A stretch of 5,386 nt of DNA from an uncultured Porphyromonadaceae bacterium. GTDB lineage: Bacteria > Bacteroidota > Bacteroidia > Bacteroidales > Muribaculaceae. Position numbers and translations under genes: made by a program. Shown here one piece after another: positions 1 through 5,386 of the stretch; within the stretch, counting starts at the first letter, position 1, and every line of letters begins with the position of its first letter. The notes under the pieces were generated by a model, which did no database searches, was not told where the DNA came from, and was given only the letters and a program-made list of their open reading frames with translations. The stretch is taken from contig CAJMDR010000168.1 in the NCBI GenBank assembly GCA_905212215.1, positions 1 through 5,386 of the forward strand, in the 5' to 3' direction.

Positions 1-376
1 AACGGGACATGGAATTACAGGCATACACCACTGCCAAGGCCTGGGAATGGTCCTGTTCCTTCCCTTTCTGATGACGGAAGAGGCGGCTGATGAACTTCCA
101 TTTGTCCTGCGAGCCTATATCAATGAGAAAGCGCTTTATCTGGTCCTGGAAAAGGATGACAAGCACAATGAGACCTATGCTCATGAACTTGTCGAGGATA
201 GTTCCGGTAAGACGCATGTTCAGGATTTCGGATGCCACCACCCAGATGAGGATGAAACCGAGCACACCATAGAAAAGGCTCAAGGTACCGCTTGAGCGCA
301 TCATACGGTAGAGATAGAAGAGCATCAGCGCCACTATCAGTATGTCGATGATGTCTTTAATTCCGAATTCCAACAT
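1..376 (-). CDS. cdaA: Diadenylate cyclase CdaA, N-terminal part (runs off the left edge)
   Basis: CdaA makes cyclic di-AMP from two ATP at the inner membrane. Only the first 125 residues are in the window, starting at the ATG read from 376-374. It opens with GIKDIIDILIVALMLFYLYR, the typical CdaA first membrane helix. Two more hydrophobic segments follow, at about residues 33-52 and 62-80 (the latter with the family-like LVILFQDQIKRFL). A charged linker at about 81-110 leads to SQALAVVYACNSMSR, the start of the DAC (DisA_N) domain. The catalytic DGA and RHR motifs would lie beyond the left edge, so activity cannot be judged here. It follows folP on the same strand after 39 bases, so co-transcription is likely; a weak promoter-like element sits just before the start. 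The three-helix topology and the motif wording make the family call strong; which cyclase partners or regulators follow is not visible. Confidence 0.9.
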   Translation of the reverse strand, partial: MLEFGIKDIIDILIVALMLFYLYRMMRSSGTLSLFYGVLGFILIWVVASEILNMRLTGTILDKFMSIGLIVLVILFQDQIKRFLIDIGSQDKWKFISRLFRHQKGKEQDHSQALAVVYACNSMSR

Positions 377-386
377 GATTCTTCGT

Positions 387-394
387 CAAATTTA
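387..394 (-). promoter_or_regulatory. Possible -7 box of a secondary cdaA promoter
   Basis: Read on the minus strand, TAAATTTG fits the Bacteroidota -7 consensus TAnnTTTG, 10 bases before the cdaA ATG. No TTTG lies at the expected 19-21 bases upstream (that stretch is the end of folP), and a start site here would leave an almost leaderless mRNA. An 8-base degenerate match in an AT-rich gap can arise by chance, so this is only a candidate. Confidence 0.25.
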
Positions 395-415
395 GTGAAA
401 TTTCCTGTTTCCGAC

Positions 416-1258
416 TCAGCAATTATTCTCGCACCACAGCCCTACCAACTTCCTTGCCTGTACCGCCTCCGTAACATCATGCACACGTAAAATATCAGCA
501 CCTTCCATAAGAGCGATGGTGTTGAGCACAGTAGTACCGTTGAGAGCCTCGTCGGGCTTTATGCCGAGAGGCTTCCAAATCATTGTCTTGCGGCTTATAC
601 CCACCAACACAGGCATCCCCATGCGTCGGAAGGCAGGAATGGCGCCCAAAAGCCGGTAGTTCTGCCCGGTGGTCTTGGCAAAACCGAATCCGGGGTCTAT
701 GATAATATCGGCCACTCCCGATTGATGCAGGGTGTCCGCTTTCCGGGCAAGATCCTCTATCACCTCGGCCACGACATCTTCATAATCCGTCAATGTACCC
801 ATGGTGGCGGGCGTGCCGCGCATGTGCAATACATACGGCACATGATGACTGGCAGCGACCTCGCCGATAGCTGCATCGAGAGTAGTGCCGCCAACATCAT
901 TTATCATTACCGGGCCGAAAGCGCGAATACATCTGTCGGCCACCGAAGCGCGGAAAGTGTCGATGCTAAGCGGCAAATCCTCACCACAGACTTTCTTAAT
1001 GGCGTCCAACGCCTCCGCAAGACGATCATATTCCGTGTCGGCATCCACGGCGTCGGCTCCGGGACGAGTGGAATAAGCGCCCACATCAATAATGTCGGCA
1101 CCCTGACTTACGAGCATCGCCGCCCTTTCCCCGGCAAGACTACCGGCGGCACGGCTGCCGGAGAAGAAGGAGTCGGGGGTGGCGTTTACTATTCCCATAA
1201 CGGCGGGGCGATGTAGTTCCACAAGGCGCCCGCCAAAATTCAGTGTGAGTGGCTGCAT
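416..1258 (-). CDS. folP: Dihydropteroate synthase (280 aa, start revised downstream)
   Basis: It condenses 6-hydroxymethyl-dihydropterin diphosphate with p-aminobenzoate to give dihydropteroate in cytosolic folate synthesis, and is the sulfonamide target. Numbered from the ATG at 1258, the TIM-barrel motifs appear in order: MGIVNATPDSFF (21-32), GADIIDVGAYSTRPGA (53-68), LSIDTF with D100, MINDVGGTT with N120, HMRGTP (145-150), DPGFGFAKT with D188, GISRK with K224, and RVHDV with R258. These match the known pterin, phosphate and pABA ligands of the family, and 280 residues is a normal length. An ORF reading with 14 more residues begins at 1300, but that extension contains the -7 box of a strong promoter, so transcripts from it cannot encode the extra residues. 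The Gly-Ala-Tyr before STRPG replaces the Gly-Gly-Glu of E. coli DHPS. It probably leads an operon with cdaA. Confidence 0.95.
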   Translation of the reverse strand: MQPLTLNFGGRLVELHRPAVMGIVNATPDSFFSGSRAAGSLAGERAAMLVSQGADIIDVGAYSTRPGADAVDADTEYDRLAEALDAIKKVCGEDLPLSIDTFRASVADRCIRAFGPVMINDVGGTTLDAAIGEVAASHHVPYVLHMRGTPATMGTLTDYEDVVAEVIEDLARKADTLHQSGVADIIIDPGFGFAKTTGQNYRLLGAIPAFRRMGMPVLVGISRKTMIWKPLGIKPDEALNGTTVLNTIALMEGADILRVHDVTEAVQARKLVGLWCENNC

Positions 1259-1278
1259 ACCGTTTTTAGTGTAGGATG

Positions 1279-1309
1279 CAAAGTTAACAATTCTTATCAA
1301 ACTGACAAA
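1279..1309 (-). promoter_or_regulatory. Sigma-A(Bfr)-type promoter for folP-cdaA
   Basis: On the minus strand, TTTG (1309-1306) is followed after 19 bases by TAACTTTG (1286-1279). This is an exact match to the Bacteroidota primary promoter pattern TTTG-N19/21-TAnnTTTG. Transcription should begin near 1272-1273, giving a leader of about 14 bases before the ATG at 1258. The leader has an A-rich run about 5-9 bases before the ATG, in keeping with the SD-independent, A-rich initiation contexts of this phylum. Confidence 0.85.
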
Positions 1310-1376
1310 AAGCCTGTCCGTAAGCGGTTATTACAGGAATTCACCCACACAACGCCCGTCGATGAAATGAGTCCGG

Positions 1377-1408
1377 TTTGTCTGATTGGGATTTTAGACG
1401 TAACTTTG
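1377..1408 (+). promoter_or_regulatory. Sigma-A(Bfr)-type promoter for lptD and the lipoprotein
   Basis: TTTG (1377-1380), a 20-base spacer and TAACTTTG (1401-1408) match the Bacteroidota consensus exactly. The -7 box is identical to that of the divergent folP promoter. The start site is expected near 1414-1416, giving a leader of about 40 bases before the TTG at 1456. The two -33 boxes stand back to back, with 67 bases between them. Confidence 0.85.
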
Positions 1409-1455
1409 CACTCTGACGGACTATCCGCAAACACCCTCTGAATATTTCGGAATCT

Positions 1456-4263
1456 TTGAAAAGACTTCTGATTTACATATTAGGCCTCATGGCCATCGGC
1501 ATATCACTGGCGGCAACGCAAACGCCCTCCGAGCCACGGCAAGCAGCCGCAGCCTCCGGGAGCAACGACACAATCCAAGGCGGCATCTCCACCGCCACAG
1601 GAAACGCTGTCGAGGAAAATCCGCTGCAACGCCAGCCTATAACCGAACCTTCCGATTCGGCAATAGACTCGCTATACGCCGACCGTACGCCGCATTCAAT
1701 CATAAACCGTACCAGCTCCGACCTGGAGAATGCCGTAACCTTCAATGCCAAGGATTCAATAGTATTCTATAACCAGGCCAACGCACACATGTTCGGCAAC
1801 TCAACGGTGGAATACGGCGAATTCAAGCTTAACGCAGGCCACATACAGATGGATATGGACTCCTCCACCGTCTATGCCGCCCCACTCCCCGACTCACTGA
1901 GCAACGGCGAAGACAGCCGCCCTGTGTTCCGCGACAAGAGCGGAGAATATGAGTCCGGCACCATGAAATATAACTTCAAGACCCAACGCGGCTACATCAC
2001 CGATGTGGTGAGCCAGCAGGGAGAAGGATACCTCACCGGCGGCAAGGCTAAGAAAATGGAAGACGGCTCGTTCTATGTGGCCGACGGCAAGTACACTACT
2101 TGCGACAACCACGAGCATCCGCACTTCTATTTCCAGCTTACCAAGGCCAGGATACTTCCCAAGAAGAATGTGGTGTCGGGTCCGGCATATATGGTATTGG
2201 CCGATGTGCCTCTCCCACTCGCTGTACCCTTCGGTTTCTTCCCCTTCTCGAAAGATTATTCTTCGGGAATCATCTTCCCCAGCTTCGGCGATGACTACAA
2301 CAAGGGCTTCTATCTGCGCGACGGAGGATATTATTTCGCCATCAATGACAATGTGGACCTCGCTCTGCGCGGCGAACTGTACACAAAAGGTTCCTGGGGC
2401 ATCAACGCCAGGTCTACATATGTTAAACGCTACCGCTACCGCGGCAATGTGGAGATTAGCTACATCACTACCATTACGGGCGACAAAGGGACCCCCGACT
2501 ACATGAAGGCCAACAACTTCCGTGTGGCATGGACACATCAGCAAGACGCCAAGGCGAACCCGTTCCTGAACTTCTCGTCGTCGGTGAACTTCACCACTTC
2601 CGGATATACCCGCAACGACCTGAACTCGTATTACTCCAACGCTTTCACCGAGAATACCAAGTCAAGCACAATAAACCTCACCTACCGGCCGCCGAACACC
2701 AAATGGACCATCTCCGCAACGGCCAACATCGCCCAGAGGTCGCAGGATTCCACGCTCAGCGTATCGTTCCCCAACCTGAATGTAGCCCTGTCGCAGACTT
2801 CGCCGTTCAAGCGTAAACGCGCCGTGGGTGGCGAGAAATGGTATGAGAAAATACGCATCAGCTATTCCGGCCAGTTCCAGAACCAGCTCACCGCGCAGCA
2901 AGACCAGTTCTTCAAGAAAAACCTCATCAAGGACTGGAGCAACGGCATAAGCCACCAGTTGCCCATACAGGCCACATTCACGGTGTTCAAGTATCTTAAC
3001 GTCACACCTTCGGTACGCATCAACGACCGCATGTACTTCCAGAAGGTACGCCGCGAATGGGACCCGAATGCCTCGGCTGAGATTTGCGACACCACCAACG
3101 GATTCTATAACCTTCTTGACTTCTCGGCACAGGTATCGCTCACCACGAAAATCTACGGTTTCTGGAAACCGCTGAAGTTCATGGGCGACAAGATACAGAT
3201 GATACGCCATGTCATCACCCCCACCATCAGTTTCAGCGGTTCGCCGGACTTCGGTGCTCCCGGCTGGGGTGTCTGGGGCCATTACTACCGTCCGCAGGGC
3301 GAAGGAATGGATCCGGTAAGGGTGGACTACAACTACTTCCAGAACACGCCCTTCGGCGCTCCCTCCCGCGGCAAAACGGCTATCGTAAGCTACACCATTG
3401 GCAACAACCTGGAGATGAAGGTGCGAAGCGACAAGGACTCTACGGGGGTTAAGAAAATATCCCTCATCGAGAACTTCTCCATTGGACAGAGCTACAACTT
3501 CGCAGCCGACTCACTGAAGTTCTCGAACATCTCCACATCTCTCATGCTGCGTCTGGTTAAGGGCTTCAACCTCAACCTCAACGCTACCTGGGATCCCTAC
3601 CTCTACAGCGTGGATGCCGGCGGTGCGCCACGACGCATTAACAAGCTGAGGATAGGTCATGGCAAAGGCATAGCGAAGCTGACATCGACGGGCACTTCGT
3701 TCTCCTATACGTTCAACAACAACACCTTTAAAAGGAAAAAGGAGGAAGACAACGACGACGAGCACGACGGTTACGGCGATGACCTCAACGACGATGGAGA
3801 CGAGGGCGAGGGCGAAGATTTCGGAGACCTCGCGCAACGCCGACGCCAGAAGAACAATAACAAGCAGAGTGTCAATGCAGATGCCGACGGTTATGCCGCA
3901 TGGCAGTGTCCCTGGTCGCTCACTTTCAATTACTCTGTGAACTACGGATGGGGCGCCTTCGACTACAATAAGATGGAATACAAGGGCAAATGGACGCAGA
4001 ATCTCTCCGTTTCCGGTTCTCTGAGACCCACCCCGAACTGGAACTTCAACATGTCGGCATCCTATAACTTCGATCTGCATAAGATTGCTTACATGAACTG
4101 TTCCATTAGCCGCGACCTGCACTGTTTCACTATGACTTGCTCGTTTATTCCTGTAGGACCATATAAATCGTTCAATTTCAACATAGCGGTGAAGGCTTCC
4201 ATGCTGCGCGACCTGAAATGGGATAAACGCTCGTCAACAAGCAACGGCATCCGCTGGTATTAA
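1456..4263 (+). CDS. lptD: LptD-type LPS assembly outer-membrane protein (935 aa, TTG start)
   Basis: LptD is the outer-membrane barrel that receives lipopolysaccharide from the periplasmic Lpt bridge and, with LptE, inserts it into the outer leaflet. A signal peptide (KRLLIYILGLMAIGISLA, cleavage near residues 19-20) is followed by a Ser/Pro/Glu-rich linker to about residue 85. An OstA-like beta domain comes next, with YTTCDNHEHPHFYF (213-226) and VVSGPAYMVLADVPLPLAVPFGFFP nearby (239-263), the hallmark of Bacteroidota LptD. A long beta-strand-rich barrel follows, with IxRDLHC-type wording near the end (886-890) and a terminal Trp-Tyr suited to BAM recognition. Length fits the family. TTG at 1456 is chosen because it keeps the Lys-Arg n-region; the first in-frame ATG (1489) would cut the signal peptide in half, and a TGA at 1414 closes the frame upstream. 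Six cysteines (216, 544, 818, 882, 890, 895) could support disulfides. An acidic insert interrupts the late barrel. The lipoprotein gene starts 11 bases downstream. Confidence 0.9.
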   Translation: MKRLLIYILGLMAIGISLAATQTPSEPRQAAAASGSNDTIQGGISTATGNAVEENPLQRQPITEPSDSAIDSLYADRTPHSIINRTSSDLENAVTFNAKDSIVFYNQANAHMFGNSTVEYGEFKLNAGHIQMDMDSSTVYAAPLPDSLSNGEDSRPVFRDKSGEYESGTMKYNFKTQRGYITDVVSQQGEGYLTGGKAKKMEDGSFYVADGKYTTCDNHEHPHFYFQLTKARILPKKNVVSGPAYMVLADVPLPLAVPFGFFPFSKDYSSGIIFPSFGDDYNKGFYLRDGGYYFAINDNVDLALRGELYTKGSWGINARSTYVKRYRYRGNVEISYITTITGDKGTPDYMKANNFRVAWTHQQDAKANPFLNFSSSVNFTTSGYTRNDLNSYYSNAFTENTKSSTINLTYRPPNTKWTISATANIAQRSQDSTLSVSFPNLNVALSQTSPFKRKRAVGGEKWYEKIRISYSGQFQNQLTAQQDQFFKKNLIKDWSNGISHQLPIQATFTVFKYLNVTPSVRINDRMYFQKVRREWDPNASAEICDTTNGFYNLLDFSAQVSLTTKIYGFWKPLKFMGDKIQMIRHVITPTISFSGSPDFGAPGWGVWGHYYRPQGEGMDPVRVDYNYFQNTPFGAPSRGKTAIVSYTIGNNLEMKVRSDKDSTGVKKISLIENFSIGQSYNFAADSLKFSNISTSLMLRLVKGFNLNLNATWDPYLYSVDAGGAPRRINKLRIGHGKGIAKLTSTGTSFSYTFNNNTFKRKKEEDNDDEHDGYGDDLNDDGDEGEGEDFGDLAQRRRQKNNNKQSVNADADGYAAWQCPWSLTFNYSVNYGWGAFDYNKMEYKGKWTQNLSVSGSLRPTPNWNFNMSASYNFDLHKIAYMNCSISRDLHCFTMTCSFIPVGPYKSFNFNIAVKASMLRDLKWDKRSSTSNGIRWY
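3730..3864 (+). other. Charged low-complexity insert in LptD (residues 759-803)
   Basis: A basic cluster (KRKK, 759-762) is followed by about 29 residues (763-791) in which 17 are Asp or Glu, then a second basic and Asn-rich cluster (RRRQKNNNK, 795-803). This is unlike the aromatic, alternating beta-strand pattern on both sides and is probably a flexible loop between barrel strands. Residues 776-787 (D-x-N-x-D-G, then E at position 12) resemble the ligand spacing of an EF-hand calcium loop, but the usual hydrophobic residue at position 8 is missing (Glu783). Which side of the membrane the loop faces cannot be told from sequence alone. Confidence 0.7.
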
Positions 4264-4274
4264 CTGGTATTCAT

Positions 4275-5036
4275 ATGAAGTACGCTCTCCCTTTTCTTTT
4301 ATGCCTGAGCCTTGTAGCCTGCGGGCATGGCAACGGCAATGCCATTGACAAAAACAGCAATAAACAAACAGTTGACAATGCTCCCGTTAAAGATGCAAAG
4401 GTCGATACTCTGGTAAATATTAGATTTACCGACAGCCTTGTCATCTACTATCCCCGTTATAACCGAATAGACCTTGCCTGCGGAAAACGACCTGAGCAAA
4501 AGGACTCTTCAGTCATTATGATGGTGGGAGCCGCCTTCACGGGAGAGAAACTCAATGAGTTCAAACACACGAACATTGCAGGCGACCATGTCAGCAACGG
4601 TGTATTCTACAAAGGGTTCAGATGCCGTCGCAACAACGGCGCGTTCCTATATTACGATAACAAGCCACATTTCCTGCACGAGAACTATGCCGACGCACTA
4701 CAGACAGCAGCAAAAGCCGGCGGTTGCGGTGTCGGTCAGGAAATGATGATTCATAAAGGGAAAATTGTGGAGCATACACGCAAAGACGGAAATGTGAACG
4801 TCTTCCGTGCCTTATGCCTTATAGACGGCAAAGTTGCGGTAGCGGACTCACGACGTGCCATACGCTTCGGCAACTTCATTAAAGCGCTGCAGGAAGCGGG
4901 AGCCACGGAAGCCCTTTACCTCGATATGGGATTAGGATGGAACTATTCCTGGTATCGCGATCCGTGGGGAAGGGCCGTAGAGATTTATCCCGTTTCAACC
5001 CCCTACTCCACGAACTGGCTCGTTTTCTACCGCTGA
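4275..5036 (+). CDS. Lipoprotein with divergent phosphodiester-glycosidase (NAGPA/DUF2233)-like domain
   Basis: The 253-residue product has a short signal peptide ending in a clear lipobox, L13-V14-A15-C16, so it should be lipidated and membrane-anchored. Residues after Cys16 are GHGNGNA, lacking the acidic export signal of Bacteroidota surface lipoproteins, which suggests a periplasm-facing position. A polar linker runs to about residue 45. The rest reads like the NAGPA fold: an early strand with MMVGAAF and SNGVFYKGF (82-114), G-x-G-Q-E-M-M-I-H-K-G-K (152-163), R178-ALCLIDGKVAVA, then FGNFIKALQEAGATEALYLD (198-217). The family's usual D-G-G-G-S end is D217-M-G-L-G here, followed by WNYSWYRD, so the active site is altered and substrate or catalysis is unclear. 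It lies 11 bases after lptD with no promoter of its own, so co-expression is likely. The family call rests on pattern memory; the lipoprotein call is firm. Confidence 0.65.
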   Translation: MKYALPFLLCLSLVACGHGNGNAIDKNSNKQTVDNAPVKDAKVDTLVNIRFTDSLVIYYPRYNRIDLACGKRPEQKDSSVIMMVGAAFTGEKLNEFKHTNIAGDHVSNGVFYKGFRCRRNNGAFLYYDNKPHFLHENYADALQTAAKAGGCGVGQEMMIHKGKIVEHTRKDGNVNVFRALCLIDGKVAVADSRRAIRFGNFIKALQEAGATEALYLDMGLGWNYSWYRDPWGRAVEIYPVSTPYSTNWLVFYR

Positions 5037-5386
5037 GGAGGCGTCTTTCTCTTTCTTTCTCACGCCTAAAGTGCGCAAAGACTCAATATCCACATCCGGC
5101 AGAGGCACCAGGTCATATTCGGGCGCTATCTTAAGCAGATATGCCATGGCATAATCGAAGTTCTCATGCTCCGGTATACAATAGATTTCTTCCTTGATTC
5201 TGTTGCGCAGTTCACCCAACAACGGGCTGTCAGGCAGTCCGAACAACGCCTTTATCATGTGGCCGTTGACTGGATTCTCCCATTCCCGCTCGGCATCGCG
5301 GTCGGCTACTTCCTTCATGCGTTCACGCACATACCGGAAATTCTTCAGTATACGCTGCACCTTAACCGGATTCTTGGAAGTTATGT
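4995..5386 (-). CDS. cca: CCA-adding tRNA nucleotidyltransferase, C-terminal end (enters from the right edge)
   Basis: This enzyme adds or repairs the 3' CCA of tRNAs in the cytosol. Only the last 129 residues are present, and the frame stays open to the window edge, so the GTG at 5360 is an internal Val rather than a start. The visible part begins ITSKNPVKVQRILKNF and continues with a charged helix and W35-E-N-P-V-N-G-H-M-I-K-A-L-F-G-L. This is the C-terminal tRNA-binding helical wording of Bacteroidota CCA enzymes that carry an HD domain, followed by ELRNRIKEEI and an FDYAMAYLLK segment. The nucleotidyltransferase head and HD motifs are beyond the edge. After about residue 92 comes a roughly 37-residue charged tail (RKKEKDASSAVENE) that looks unstructured. 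Its last 13 codons and stop overlap the lipoprotein gene on the other strand. A related poly(A) polymerase of the same superfamily cannot be fully excluded. Confidence 0.85.
   Translation of the reverse strand, partial: ITSKNPVKVQRILKNFRYVRERMKEVADRDAEREWENPVNGHMIKALFGLPDSPLLGELRNRIKEEIYCIPEHENFDYAMAYLLKIAPEYDLVPLPDVDIESLRTLGVRKKEKDASSAVENEPVRGVGG
5039..5067. repeat. 6-bp inverted repeat around a pyrimidine tract at the convergent junction
   Basis: AGGCGT (5039-5044) and ACGCCT (5062-5067) are perfect inverted repeats flanking 17 bases that are all C or T on the plus strand. The element starts 2 bases after the lipoprotein stop and lies inside the coding sequence for the cca tail (KKEKD). 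The stem is short, the loop long, and there is no U-run after it on the plus strand, so it does not look like a standard intrinsic terminator. It is the only structured element near where the rightward transcript should end. Confidence 0.4.

Noticed and set aside
47..295. 82-codon plus-strand frame at the left edge, acidic and His-rich
   Set aside because: It is the complement of cdaA, whose minus-strand reading gives three membrane helices and family motifs and stays open to the edge.
722..1216. 164-codon plus-strand frame opposite folP
   Set aside because: The folP frame carries all DHPS motifs across this stretch; the opposite frame has low-complexity Gly/His-rich wording and no family resemblance.
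1313..1337. Inverted repeat CCTGT/ACAGG with an inner CCG/CGG between the divergent promoters
   Set aside because: Short, with uneven spacing; repeats of this size are common by chance and nothing marks it as an operator. It would deserve attention only if conserved in relatives.
1417..1427. CGGA-CTA-TCCG mini-hairpin at the 5' end of the lptD leader
   Set aside because: A 4-bp stem is too small to argue for a riboswitch or attenuator, and the 40-base leader is too short to hold a known riboswitch class.
2075..2506. 143-codon plus-strand frame within lptD in another phase
   Set aside because: Ser/Thr/Arg-rich out-of-frame translation of the OstA-like domain region; no motif, no plausible start context.
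1894..2544. 216-codon open frame antisense to lptD (with others at 2662-3282 and 3511-4122)
   Set aside because: They lie wholly inside lptD on the other strand, show no recognisable domain, and are explained by the codon bias of a fairly GC-rich gene; the lptD frame has clear family motifs throughout.
4995..5360. A free-standing 121-codon gene starting at GTG 5360
   Set aside because: The frame continues upstream to the window edge with in-family residues (ITSKNPVK), so this is the tail of a larger CCA-enzyme gene.

Overview
The window looks like the chromosome of a member of the Bacteroidota, most likely order Bacteroidales. Three things support this. Two promoters match the Bacteroidota primary sigma factor pattern (TTTG, 19-20 bases, TAnnTTTG). 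No start codon has a clear Shine-Dalgarno site. The proteins (DHPS, CdaA, LptD and the CCA-adding enzyme tail) all read like Bacteroidales versions. A Muribaculaceae-like origin is possible but is only an impression from protein style.

Layout, left to right. Minus strand 2-376 is the N-terminal part of cdaA (membrane diadenylate cyclase), which runs off the left edge. Minus strand 416-1258 is folP (dihydropteroate synthase), 39 bases upstream of cdaA and probably in the same transcript. Bases 1259-1455 are a 197-base divergent intergenic region with two outward-facing sigma promoters, one for folP-cdaA and one for lptD. Plus strand 1456-4263 is a 935-residue LptD-type LPS assembly outer-membrane protein, apparently starting at TTG. 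Eleven bases later comes a 253-residue lipoprotein (4275-5036) with a divergent phosphodiester-glycosidase (NAGPA/DUF2233)-like domain. Minus strand 4995-5386 is the C-terminal end of a CCA-adding tRNA nucleotidyltransferase. It enters from the right edge and overlaps the lipoprotein gene tail to tail by 42 bases.

The genes make two functional groups. The leftward unit joins folate synthesis to c-di-AMP synthesis, a housekeeping pairing. The rightward unit builds the cell envelope: LptD inserts lipopolysaccharide into the outer leaflet, and the lipoprotein is its likely co-transcribed neighbour of unknown substrate. Almost every base is coding; the two intergenic gaps within units are 39 and 11 bases. 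I see no mobile element, CRISPR array, RNA gene or clear new defence or metabolic system. The least described items are the lipoprotein, the acidic insert in LptD and the terminator-less convergent overlap.
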